64,000 nt of DNA from Pseudomonas monteilii. GTDB lineage: Bacteria > Pseudomonadota > Gammaproteobacteria > Pseudomonadales > Pseudomonadaceae. Shown piece by piece: positions 49,387-57,977 of the stretch; position 1 is the stretch's first letter; each line of letters begins with the position of its first letter. The stretch lies in assembly GCA_001534745.1 (NCBI GenBank), contig CP013997.1:2480001-2544000 (forward strand), in the 5' to 3' direction. The notes under the pieces were generated by a model. The model searched no databases. It saw nothing but the letters and a program-made list of their open reading frames with translations, and was not told the DNA's origin. Made by a program: the position numbers and the translations under genes.

Positions 49387-50694
49387 ATGCGTCATGTGTG
49401 CCTTCTGCTGTCGTTGTGGCTGAGCCCTGCCTGGGCAACCGAGCCTCTCCTGCGTATCGCAGGCTCCAACACCCTGGGCGCCGCTGCCCTGCCCACGCTG
49501 GTACGCGGTTGGCTGGCCGGGCAAGGCGCTTCGGGCATTCGAACCCAGGCAAGCCCGGTCCTGAACGAAGTATCCATCACTGCCCTGGGCACCGATGGCC
49601 AGCCTCTGCGCGTCGAGATCGCCGCCCATGGTACCCAGACCGGCTTCGATGCCTTGGCGGCTGGTCGTGCGGACCTTGCCGCCGCGTCGCGCCCCCTGGA
49701 TGCCGCTTCTGCCTGGCGACTGCGCGCGCTGGGTGACCTGCACGCGGCCGAGGCCGAGCAGGTCATCGGTCTGGACGGCGTGGCCGTGGTCGTCCATCCG
49801 GCCAATCCGTTGAAGGCACTCACCCTCGACCAGCTCACGGCGGTCTTCGCCGGGCGCTTGAGGGACTGGGAGCAGTTGGGCGTGTTGGGCGGTGAAATCC
49901 ATGTGCTGGCGCGTGACGGGCGTTCAGGCACGTTCGACACCTTCCGGGCGTTGCTGCTCGACGACGCCTCGGCAGCCTTGACGGCGCGTGCCGAGCGCTT
50001 CGAATCCAACGCGGCATTGGTCGCACGGGTGGCGAGCGACCCGCAGGCCATCGGCTTCAGCAGCCTGACCGCCCTGCACCACGCCAAGGTCCTGGCCATT
50101 GCCGCAGGCGACGCCCCTGCCCTGCTGCCCACACCGGCGACCGTGGCCAGTGAGGACTATTCGCTCACCCGTCGCCTGTACGTCTATCGGCCGACAGCGT
50201 TGCCAAACCCTTCGGCCAAAGCCTTGGTGGCCTTCATGCACAGCCCGGCCGGCCAGGCCATCGTTGCCCGCCAAGACTTCGTGTCGCAGCAGGTGCTCGC
50301 CTTGCCGACGCGGCGCCTTGGCAACGTGCCGGTCCGTTACCAGGCCTTGCAGAACGACGCGCTGCGGCTGAACGTGAGCCTGCGCTTCCAGCCAGCGAGC
50401 GCGACGCTGGACAACAAGGCGCTGCACGATGTGCAACGGATCGCGACCTACGTCCGGGGTCGGGGGCTGGCCGCCACGCAGGTGACGCTGGTCGGCTTTG
50501 GCGACCCCAAGCAGACGCCAGGACGCGCCGCCCTGCTGTCGCGCCTGCGGACAATGGCCGTGCGCCGTGAACTGGCCCGTGCCGGGGTGGACGTACGCGA
50601 GGTCCTGGGCCTGGGCGATCAATTGCCGGTCGCCGACAATGGACGCGCCAGCGGGCGCCAGCGCAACCGACGGGTCGAAGTCTGGGTGCGCTGA
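49387..50694 (+). CDS. PstS-like phosphate-binding domain fused to OmpA domain
   Basis: Periplasmic protein of 435 residues. A short signal peptide (MRHVCLLLSLWLSPAWA) precedes a PstS-like binding domain (about 20-300) with LRIAGSNTLGAAALPTLV, FAGRLRDWEQLG and ARDGRSGTFDTFRALLLDD. A peptidoglycan-binding OmpA domain closes it (about 325-435: LRFQPASATLDNKALHDVQR, GRASGRQRNRRVEVWVR). The fusion suggests a wall-anchored phosphate or anion binder, perhaps a sensor or buffer, not a free ABC partner. No pst transporter gene is near. Confidence 0.85.
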   Translation: MRHVCLLLSLWLSPAWATEPLLRIAGSNTLGAAALPTLVRGWLAGQGASGIRTQASPVLNEVSITALGTDGQPLRVEIAAHGTQTGFDALAAGRADLAAASRPLDAASAWRLRALGDLHAAEAEQVIGLDGVAVVVHPANPLKALTLDQLTAVFAGRLRDWEQLGVLGGEIHVLARDGRSGTFDTFRALLLDDASAALTARAERFESNAALVARVASDPQAIGFSSLTALHHAKVLAIAAGDAPALLPTPATVASEDYSLTRRLYVYRPTALPNPSAKALVAFMHSPAGQAIVARQDFVSQQVLALPTRRLGNVPVRYQALQNDALRLNVSLRFQPASATLDNKALHDVQRIATYVRGRGLAATQVTLVGFGDPKQTPGRAALLSRLRTMAVRRELARAGVDVREVLGLGDQLPVADNGRASGRQRNRRVEVWVR

Positions 50695-50885
50695 GGCCAT
50701 GCGCTCCATGCACCTGAGCCAGACTGCCTGGCTGGAAAAACGCTGTAACACCCTGCTCGCTCACTGCCGGTACGACTGCAGCTAGTCTTGATTCAAGTGA
50801 TTACCGGGCCCCTCTGACGGCTGCCAGGCCGCCATGTCGGAATCACGGTTGCCCATGCAACGACGACATTCATCAGGAGGGGCTC

Positions 50886-51998
50886 ATGACAGCTCTGCAG
50901 ACGTTTTTGACAACGCCCGTACTGGGCACCAGCACCTGGTTGTGGCTGGTGTTCGTCGCCATCGTCATCGGCTTGCTGGTGCTCGACCTCGGCGTCTTGC
51001 ATCGCCAGGAGCGCGAGATCGAGATGCGTGAAAGCCTGTTGCTGTATTCAGGCTATTTCAGCGTCGGTGTGCTGTTCGGCGTGTGGATCTGGGTGCAGTT
51101 GGGCGCCCAGTCGGCCATGGAGTTCTACACGGGCTTTCTGGTCGAGCAGTCGTTGTCCATGGACAACGTGTTCGTCATGGCGATGATCTTCAGCTACTTC
51201 GCCATCCCCCGCCGCTACCAGCACCGTGTGCTGTTCTGGGGCATCCTGGGGGTCGTGGTGCTACGGGCGATCATGATCGGCGTGGGGGCCGCGCTGGTGC
51301 AGAACTTCGCCTGGGTGCTGTACCTGTTCGGGGCGTTCCTGCTGTTCACCGGGGTGAAGATGGCGCTGTCCAAGGAGGACAGCCAGCCCGACCTGGCCAA
51401 CAACCCCATGTTGCGCTTCGTCCGCCGGCACCTGCGGGTCACCGACGAGCTGCATGGCGCCCGCTTCTTCGTGCACAAGACGCCCCCGGGCCAGTCGCGA
51501 GCGTTGCGCCATGCCACGCCGCTGTTCCTGGCACTGGTGCTGATCGAACTGGCGGACCTGGTGTTCGCGGTCGACAGCGTCCCGGCCATCTTCGCCATCA
51601 CCCAGGACCCGTTCATCGTCTACACCTCGAACATCTTCGCGATCCTGGGCCTGCGCTCGTTGTACTTCGCCCTGGCCGCGCTGATGCACCGCTTCGTCTA
51701 CCTGAAGTATGCGCTGGCGATGGTACTGGTGTTCATCGGCTGCAAGATCTTCTACCACGGGTTGATCGGCAAGGTGCCGGCGCTGCTGTCGCTCGGCGTG
51801 ACGCTGGGGCTGCTGGTGGGCGGCGTGGTGCTGTCGCTGCTCAAGACCCGTGGACAGCCTGCGGCGCCGTTGACGAACGGACAGCCTCACGCTTCGTCGC
51901 TGGCAGACCCTGGCGAAGGGTCCCCCGAGACAAAGGATGAACCCACACCAGGCTCCTCTTATAACCAAAATATCGAACGAAATCAGCGAACGCCATAA
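50886..51998 (+). CDS. TerC/Alx family integral membrane protein
   Basis: Membrane protein of 370 residues with about eight to nine helices. The TerC signature is VEQSLSMDNVFVMAMIFSYF near residue 91 and ELADLVFAVDSVPAIFAITQ near 220, with acidic residues inside helices as expected for a manganese exporter such as Alx. The C-terminal 50 residues are hydrophilic. AGGAGG lies seven bases before the ATG. I looked for a yybP-type manganese riboswitch upstream and did not see one. Confidence 0.9.
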   Translation: MTALQTFLTTPVLGTSTWLWLVFVAIVIGLLVLDLGVLHRQEREIEMRESLLLYSGYFSVGVLFGVWIWVQLGAQSAMEFYTGFLVEQSLSMDNVFVMAMIFSYFAIPRRYQHRVLFWGILGVVVLRAIMIGVGAALVQNFAWVLYLFGAFLLFTGVKMALSKEDSQPDLANNPMLRFVRRHLRVTDELHGARFFVHKTPPGQSRALRHATPLFLALVLIELADLVFAVDSVPAIFAITQDPFIVYTSNIFAILGLRSLYFALAALMHRFVYLKYALAMVLVFIGCKIFYHGLIGKVPALLSLGVTLGLLVGGVVLSLLKTRGQPAAPLTNGQPHASSLADPGEGSPETKDEPTPGSSYNQNIERNQRTP

Positions 51999-52130
51999 GC
52001 GTTGAATAAAATTTCCTCATATTACGATTATCTAGAATTTAATTTCACCGCATAAGGATCAAGCCAGTACAAAAAATAATATTTTTCCCGTGAAGCATTA
52101 GTACCATTTTGACAGGGGCGTCGACGGTCG
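51999..52130. other. AT-rich spacer between terC and the desulfurase gene
   Basis: About 120 bases of AT-rich DNA (for example AATAAAATTTCCTCATATTA and ACAAAAAATAATATTTTTCC) between GC-rich genes. It holds no gene. It could contain the desulfurase promoter, or be a remnant of acquired DNA. Confidence 0.4.
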
Positions 52131-52158
52131 ATGCCCGTTGTCACGATGGGTCGCCGCC

Positions 52159-53313
52159 ATGCCACGTATACCGCTGTATTTTGACTACGCCGCCACGACA
52201 CCTGTCGACGAACGTGTCATCGAGGCCATGATCGGCTGCCTCGGCAGCCAGGCCACGTTTGGCAACCCTGCTTCCACAGGACACGCCTATGGCCAGGCCG
52301 CACGCATGGCGGTCGAGCAGGCCAGGCAGCACGTGGCCGACCGCGTGGGCGCTGCCCCTGGCGACATCGTCTGGACGTCCGGCGCCACCGAATCGAACAA
52401 CCTGGCGCTCAAGGGCATCACCCTCACCTCCGGTACGCCGGGCCACGTGATCACCAGCGTGCTCGAACACAAGGCCGTGCTCGATACCGTCGCCGAACTC
52501 GAGCGCCAGGGCCATGCCATCACCCGGCTACAGCCTGATGCCCACGGACTGATCCAGCCTGAGGCCGTCGAAGCGGCCCTGAGGCCCGACACCGTCCTGG
52601 TGTCGCTGATGGCCGTCAACAACGAACTGGGCACCTGGACCGACATCGCCGCCATCGGTGAGCGGGTGCGCCGTCATGGCGCGCTGTTGCACGTCGACGC
52701 CGCACAGGCGGTGGGCCGACGGGTCATCGACGTGCAGCACGATGCGGTCGACCTGATGTCGTTTTCCGCGCACAAGGTGTATGGCCCCAAGGGCATCGGC
52801 GCGCTGTACGTCGGGCCGCGGGCCCGGCCTGCCCTGCGTGCCCAGATCCACGGCGGCGGCCACGAGGGCGGCCTGCGTTCAGGCACCTTGGCCACGCACC
52901 AGATCGTCGGCATGGGCCGTGCCTTCGCCCTGGCCAGCGTACCGGGCGATGCCGAGCATCGGCGCCTGGAGCGGTTGAGCCAGCGCCTGCGCGAAGGGCT
53001 GCTGGCCTTGCCGGGTGTCTCGCTCAACGGGTGTCCGTACCAGCGCATTCCCCACACCCTGAACCTGCGCATCGAGGTTCCTGGCTTCAACAGTGCCGCC
53101 CTGGCCGGTGAGCTGGCCCTGTCCTCCACCTCGGCCTGCAACTCTGCCAGTTCATCAGCCTCGCACGTCCTGCTGGGCCTGGGCCTTACCCCGGCACAGG
53201 CCCGTGGCAGCGTGCGCCTGAGTCTGGGTCGGCAGACCACCGAGGCCGAGGTCGAGCAGGCCCTCCAGGTGTTCGAACGCATCCTCGCGACCACGACCCC
53301 TGCGCTCTGGTGA
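52159..53313 (+). CDS. NifS/IscS-like cysteine desulfurase
   Basis: PLP-dependent class V aminotransferase, 384 residues, that takes sulfur from cysteine. It begins YFDYAATTPVDERVIEAM, has the PLP lysine in MSFSAHKVYGPKGIGALYVG near residue 200 and the active-loop cysteine in LSSTSACNSASSSASHVLLG near 325. A start at ATG 52159 (MPRIPLYFDYAATTP) matches the family; a TTG at 52138 is unlikely. It stands alone with no iscU, iscA or selD nearby, so it may supply sulfur to another pathway. Confidence 0.88.
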   Translation: MPRIPLYFDYAATTPVDERVIEAMIGCLGSQATFGNPASTGHAYGQAARMAVEQARQHVADRVGAAPGDIVWTSGATESNNLALKGITLTSGTPGHVITSVLEHKAVLDTVAELERQGHAITRLQPDAHGLIQPEAVEAALRPDTVLVSLMAVNNELGTWTDIAAIGERVRRHGALLHVDAAQAVGRRVIDVQHDAVDLMSFSAHKVYGPKGIGALYVGPRARPALRAQIHGGGHEGGLRSGTLATHQIVGMGRAFALASVPGDAEHRRLERLSQRLREGLLALPGVSLNGCPYQRIPHTLNLRIEVPGFNSAALAGELALSSTSACNSASSSASHVLLGLGLTPAQARGSVRLSLGRQTTEAEVEQALQVFERILATTTPALW

Positions 53314-53444
53314 GTGCCATCGGGTGCTTCTCGTGATGGATACCTGAAACGAGAAGCCCCTGACGGGTGCGCCAGTCTCCCAGGAACTCTTGGCCTCCTG
53401 CGCGGTTCCATCTGCTGAAGGCTTGTCAGCGAACAGGAGTTGCC

Positions 53445-54911
53445 ATGACCACCCAAGCCCTGGACGAACCCTCGGACGGCACGCAAGCGCGCCATTTCGT
53501 CACCGACATTCCGGCACGCCTCGACCGCCTGCCGTGGACGCGCTTTCACACCTTGCTGGTGCTGGCGCTGGGCATCACCTGGCTGCTCGATGGATTGGAG
53601 GTCACGCTGGCGGGCTCGGTGTCCGGCGCGTTGAAAGACAGCCCGGCCCTGCAGATGAGCAATACCGACATCGGCCTGGCGGGCGCCGTCTACATCGCCG
53701 GTGCCGTGCTCGGCGCCCTGTTCTTCGGTTGGCTCACCGATCGCCTGGGACGGCGCAAGCTGTTCTTCATCACGTTGTTCCTGTACATCGCCGCCACGGC
53801 GGCCACGGCGTTGTCCTGGAACCTGTGGAGCTTTTTGCTGTTCCGCTTCCTGACCGGCGCAGGCATTGGCGGCGAATACACGGCCATCAACTCGACCATC
53901 CAGGAATTCACGCCCGCGCGCTTTCGCGGCTGGGTGGACCTGACCGTCAACGGCACGTTCTGGATCGGTGCCGCCCTCGGCGCGGTCGGTGCGATCGTGC
54001 TGCTGGACGGGCACTGGGTCAGTACCGACCTGGGCTGGCGGCTGTGCTTTGGGATCGGCGCAGTACTCGGGCTGATCATCGTCTGGATGCGCCTGTGGAT
54101 TCCCGAAAGCCCGCGGTGGCTGATGAGCCATGATCGTCCTGACGAAGCCGAGCGTATCGTGGCCGCCATCGAGCAGCGCTACAGGTCGCACGGGATCGAC
54201 CTGCCGCCGGTGACCAGCCCGCCGTTACGCCTGCGCGCACGGGACCACACGCCGATTCGCGAGGTGTTCTCCACGCTGTTCGTCGGCCACCGCCAACGGG
54301 CGCTGGTCGGGTTGACCCTGCTCACGGCCCAGGCCTTCTTCTACAACGCGATCTTCTTCACCTACGCGCTGGTGCTGACGGACTTCTACGACGTGCCTTC
54401 GGCCCAGGTGGGCTGGTACGTGCTGCCCTTCGCGCTGGGCAATTTCTGCGGCCCCTTACTGCTGGGGCGCCTGTTCGATGTGGTCGGGCGGCGCATCATG
54501 ATCAGCTCGACCTTCCTGCTGTCCGGCCTGTTGCTGGCGGCCAGTGGCTACGGCTTCCAGCAGGGCCTGCTCGACGTGACTGAGCAGACGCTGTGCTGGA
54601 TGGTCATTTTCTTCTTCGCCTCGGCCGCCGCCAGTTCGGCCTACCTCACCGTGGCCGAGACCTTTCCGCTGGAAATCCGCGCATTGGCCATCGCGGTGTT
54701 CTACGCCTTCGGCACAGGGTTGGGCGGTATCGTCGGCCCGACGCTGTTCGGCGCGCTGATCGACACCGGGAGTCGCACGTTCGTGTTCTATGGCTACCTG
54801 CTCGGCGCGACCCTGATGGTGGTGGCAGCCGTGGTCCAGGCGGTCTGGGGCGCAGCGGCGGAGCGCAAGTCCCTGGAAGAGGTTGCCCGGCCTCTGTCGC
54901 AGGTGTCCTGA
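53445..54911 (+). CDS. MFS transporter, sugar/metabolite:H+ symporter type
   Basis: Twelve-helix major facilitator of 488 residues in the sugar porter-like/AAHS-type group. ITWLLDGLEVTLAGSVSGAL is in helix 1, GWLTDRLGRRKLFFITLFLY follows helix 2, GAGIGGEYTAINSTIQEFTP in helix 4-5 and RLWIPESPRWLM marks the central loop. The ATG at 53445 has AGGAG upstream. Its substrate is unknown. A heptamer-array element begins three bases after the stop codon, and an amidase gene follows. Confidence 0.87.
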   Translation: MTTQALDEPSDGTQARHFVTDIPARLDRLPWTRFHTLLVLALGITWLLDGLEVTLAGSVSGALKDSPALQMSNTDIGLAGAVYIAGAVLGALFFGWLTDRLGRRKLFFITLFLYIAATAATALSWNLWSFLLFRFLTGAGIGGEYTAINSTIQEFTPARFRGWVDLTVNGTFWIGAALGAVGAIVLLDGHWVSTDLGWRLCFGIGAVLGLIIVWMRLWIPESPRWLMSHDRPDEAERIVAAIEQRYRSHGIDLPPVTSPPLRLRARDHTPIREVFSTLFVGHRQRALVGLTLLTAQAFFYNAIFFTYALVLTDFYDVPSAQVGWYVLPFALGNFCGPLLLGRLFDVVGRRIMISSTFLLSGLLLAASGYGFQQGLLDVTEQTLCWMVIFFFASAAASSAYLTVAETFPLEIRALAIAVFYAFGTGLGGIVGPTLFGALIDTGSRTFVFYGYLLGATLMVVAAVVQAVWGAAAERKSLEEVARPLSQVS

Positions 54912-54913
54912 GG

Positions 54914-55030
54914 CTTCGAGCTTCAAGCTTCAAGCCAGAGCGTACCGCGTCGCCTTGACGTCCGGCCAACACCTGGCTGTCCGCCCTGACCATCCGCTTG
55001 TAGCTTGTAGCTTGCGCTTGCGCTCGCGGC
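54914..55030. repeat. Heptamer-array element, copy C
   Basis: CTTCGAG-CTTCAAG-CTTCAAG (54915-54935) is followed by a core with AACACCTGGC and CCATCCGCTTG, and then by GCTTGTA-GCTTGTA-GCTTGCG (54996-55019) and CGCTCGCGGC. The right array and the terminal CGCGGC repeat those of copy A. It starts three bases after the MFS stop codon. Confidence 0.75.
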
Positions 55031-55149
55031 CTGCCCCTCACTGCTCCACTGCAAAGACCCATTGCCCCCACGCCAGCCTGCGAGGCCGGGCGCCTTGTTG
55101 GTACACTGCCGCCCTTTATCACCCACCTGCACACAGACTGGTGAATGCA

Positions 55150-56856
55150 ATGATCGAGGTAACCGAGGTTTCCATCGCCGCCCTGCGCGAGGCGCTGGTC
55201 AGTGGCCGCACGACGGCGGTCGAGCTGGTCGAGGCGTACCAGGCCCGCATCGCGGCCTACGATGGCGCCGCGACCGCCACGGCCTTGAACGCCGTGGTGG
55301 TGCACAACCCTGAGGCACTCGAGGAAGCGCGGGCATCGGACGCCCGCCGGGCACGCGGCGAAACCCTGGGGCCGCTGGACGGCATCCCGTACACGGCCAA
55401 GGACAGCTACCTGGTCAAGGGGCTGACTGCGGCTTCGGGCAGCCCGGCCTTCGCCGAGCTGGTCGCGCAACGGGATGCCTTCACCATCGAGCGCCTGCGC
55501 GCGGCCGGTGCCATCTGCCTGGGCAAGACCAACATGCCGCCCATGGCCAACGGCGGCATGCAGCGCGGGGTCTACGGTCGCGCCGAGAGCCCGTACAATG
55601 CCGACTACCTGACCGCGCCTTTCGCTTCCGGCTCGTCCAATGGCGCCGGCACGGCCACGGCGGCCAGCTTCGCGGCCTTCGGCCTGGCCGAGGAAACCTG
55701 GTCCAGCGGGCGAGGCCCGGCGTCGAACAATGGCCTGTGCGCCTACACGCCCTCGCGCGGCGTGATCTCGGTGCGCGGCAACTGGCCGCTGACGCCGACC
55801 ATGGACGTGGTGGTGCCTTACGCCCGCACCATGGCCGACCTGCTGCAGGTGCTCGATGTGGTGGTAGCCGACGACCCGGATACCCGTGGCGATCTCTGGC
55901 GCCTGCAACCTTGGGTACCGATCCCGCGTGCCTCCGCCGTGCGTCCAGCCAGCTACCTGGACCTGGCAGTGGATGCCAATGCCCTGCGCGGCAAGCGGTT
56001 CGGCGTACCGCGTCTGTACATCAATGCCGATGCCGAGGCCGGTACCTCCGAGAAGCCCGGCATCGGTGGCCCGACCGGCCAGCGCATCCATACCCGTGAC
56101 AGCGTCATGGCCCTTTGGCACGAGGCGCGCCAGGCGCTGGAGGCAGCAGGCGCACAGGTCGTTGAGGTGGACTTCCCGTTGGTATCCAACTGCGAAGGCG
56201 ACCGCCCGGGCGCACCGACCGTGTTCACCCGTGGCATCGTCTCGCCCGAGTTCCTGCATGACGAGTTGTGGGAGCTGTCGGGCTGGGCCTTCGACGACTT
56301 CCTGCGCGCCAACGACGATCCACGCCTGAACCGTCTGGCGGACGTCGACGGGCCGAAGATCTTCCCCCATGACCCAGGCACCCTGCCCAACCGCGAGGAT
56401 GATCTGGCCGCCGGGATGGACGAGTACGTGAACATGGCCAAGCGCGGGCTCAAGCGCTGGGACGAGATTGCCAGCGTGCCGGACGGCCTGCGCGGGCTGG
56501 AGCGCACGCGCAAGCTGGACCTGGAAGACTGGATGGACGCGCATGGGCTCGACGCGGTGGTTTTCCCGACCGTGGCCGACGTCGGCCCGGCAGACGCCGA
56601 CGTCAACCCGGCCAGCGCCGACATCGCCTGGAGCAACGGCGTGTGGGTGGCCAACGGCAACCTAGCGATCCGTCACCTGGGGGTACCGACCGTGACCGTG
56701 CCCATGGGGGTGATGGCCGACATCGGCATGCCGGTAGGGCTGACCCTGGCAGGCCGTGCCTACGATGACTCGGCACTGCTGCGCTATGGCGCGGCATTCG
56801 AAGCCACCGGCAACCGCCGCCGCGTGCCGCCCCGTACGCCGCCGTTGGTAGGTTGA
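55150..56856 (+). CDS. Amidase (amidase signature family)
   Basis: Amidase of 568 residues. The catalytic triad of the family is visible: Lys in IPYTAKDSYLVKGLTAASG near residue 83, the cis-Ser in ASGSSNGAGTATAASFAAFG near 163, and the Ser nucleophile within TWSSGRGPASNN near 185. It is longer than typical members, with an insertion around 250-430 and a C-terminal VTVPMGVMADIGMPVGLTLA. The ATG at 55150 is used; GTG at 55141 is possible. It has no signal peptide and the amide substrate is unknown. The preceding MFS gene might be its transporter. Confidence 0.85.
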   Translation: MIEVTEVSIAALREALVSGRTTAVELVEAYQARIAAYDGAATATALNAVVVHNPEALEEARASDARRARGETLGPLDGIPYTAKDSYLVKGLTAASGSPAFAELVAQRDAFTIERLRAAGAICLGKTNMPPMANGGMQRGVYGRAESPYNADYLTAPFASGSSNGAGTATAASFAAFGLAEETWSSGRGPASNNGLCAYTPSRGVISVRGNWPLTPTMDVVVPYARTMADLLQVLDVVVADDPDTRGDLWRLQPWVPIPRASAVRPASYLDLAVDANALRGKRFGVPRLYINADAEAGTSEKPGIGGPTGQRIHTRDSVMALWHEARQALEAAGAQVVEVDFPLVSNCEGDRPGAPTVFTRGIVSPEFLHDELWELSGWAFDDFLRANDDPRLNRLADVDGPKIFPHDPGTLPNREDDLAAGMDEYVNMAKRGLKRWDEIASVPDGLRGLERTRKLDLEDWMDAHGLDAVVFPTVADVGPADADVNPASADIAWSNGVWVANGNLAIRHLGVPTVTVPMGVMADIGMPVGLTLAGRAYDDSALLRYGAAFEATGNRRRVPPRTPPLVG

Positions 56857-56939
56857 GCGCAGCGCCTGCGCCTTTGCTGACATCGGGGGTACAGGCGCGG
56901 CTGTGGGTTGTCCGCGATGCAGGCGGTGGCTGACCGGAC

Positions 56940-57075
56940 GTCATCGCGGGCAAGCCCGCTCCCACAGGTCCGTGGCGGCCTGTCCCATCGCGGTGTGGTC
57001 ATGGAGGGTTGGACTTGCATGGCGGGCCTGACAGAACCACGCCATCCCTTGTGGGAGCGGGCTTGCCCGCGATGC
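56940..57075. repeat. Widely spaced facing REP pair
   Basis: A plus-oriented REP (56940-56966) and a minus-oriented REP (57050-57073) enclose about 83 bases. Together with related spacer copies at 57076-57180, they fill most of the 383-base gap after the amidase. No gene is present. Confidence 0.8.
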
Positions 57076-57198
57076 AGGCGACGCGGGCTCACAGGTCCAT
57101 GGCGGTCTGTTTCACCGCAATGTGGTTAGGGAGGATTGGACTGCATGGCGGGTCTGACAGACCGACGCGCTCCTTTTGCATGCTTGACGAACGCTCTT

Positions 57199-57226
57199 CA
57201 ATTCAACACCATGTTGCAATTCAACA
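57199..57226. promoter_or_regulatory. Direct repeats CAATTCAACA before the YheO-like gene
   Basis: CAATTCAACA occurs twice, 18 bases apart (57199-57208 and 57217-57226), ending 13 bases before the regulator start. The phasing of under two helical turns suggests a regulator site, perhaps for autoregulation. Confidence 0.4.
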
Positions 57227-57239
57227 AAGCGTTTAAAGC

Positions 57240-57977
57240 ATGCCTTCACCTCCTGCTACCGACTCCGAATGCCACCTCGTCTTCACGACCCTGAAGGCCG
57301 CCTTGCAGGCCCTGGCCAGCGTGCTGCCGCGCAACGTCGAGTTGATCCTGCATGACCTGCGCACACTCGAACAGTCCGTGGTCGCCATCGCCAACGGTCA
57401 TCTTTCAGGCAGAACCGTGGGCAGTCCGATCCTCGCCGCGCCCGAGCAGGATCTGGGTTTCAAGGCGTTGATGCGTGCGTCCGAACACCAGGCTGGCAGC
57501 GACCCCGTGGTGATTACCGATTACCCGACCTGCCTCAAGGGCCGTTCGCTGCGCAGTGCCACGGCCCTGTTTCGCGACTCGGACGGGGTGCCGTTCGCCA
57601 GCCTGTGCGTCAACACCGACGTGACGGGGCTGGGCGCAGCGCTCGAACTGCTGCAAGGCCTGCACCCCCTGGGGGCTCAGCCCGCCGTGACCGAGCGGCC
57701 TGTCGCCACTCAGGCACCGGCCGACATGGCCGTGCTCATGGGCGAGATCATCGAGACGGCCCTGCGTCGCTCGGGCCGCGGCAAGATGGACAAGGCGGCC
57801 AAGGTCGAGGCCGTGCGCCTGATGCAGGAGCGTGGGCTGTTCATCGTCAAGGGTGGGGTCGAAAAGGCCGCGGCCGCCCTGGGTGTCACTCGCTTCACCG
57901 TCTACAACTACCTGGACCAATTGCGCGACGAAGCAGGCGACCCCGCCTCCGCGCGTCACGAACGGAGCCAACCGTGA
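57240..57977 (+). CDS. YheO/DauR-like PAS-type regulator
   Basis: Transcription factor of 245 residues in the YheO family. The N-terminal YheO-like PAS domain (about 15-130) has LPRNVELILHDLRTLEQSVV and ATALFRDSDGVPFASLCVNT. The C-terminal HTH (about 175-230) has KVEAVRLMQERGLFIVKGGV and AAALGVTRFTVYNYLDQLR. Relatives include DauR, the D-arginine utilisation repressor. Its last codon overlaps the start of the PLP enzyme gene by four bases (GTGA), so it very likely controls that gene. Confidence 0.87.
   Translation: MPSPPATDSECHLVFTTLKAALQALASVLPRNVELILHDLRTLEQSVVAIANGHLSGRTVGSPILAAPEQDLGFKALMRASEHQAGSDPVVITDYPTCLKGRSLRSATALFRDSDGVPFASLCVNTDVTGLGAALELLQGLHPLGAQPAVTERPVATQAPADMAVLMGEIIETALRRSGRGKMDKAAKVEAVRLMQERGLFIVKGGVEKAAAALGVTRFTVYNYLDQLRDEAGDPASARHERSQP

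Noticed and set aside
50695-50885. A yybP-ykoY manganese riboswitch before terC
   Set aside because: I looked for the conserved yybP core and terminator arrangement and did not see them.
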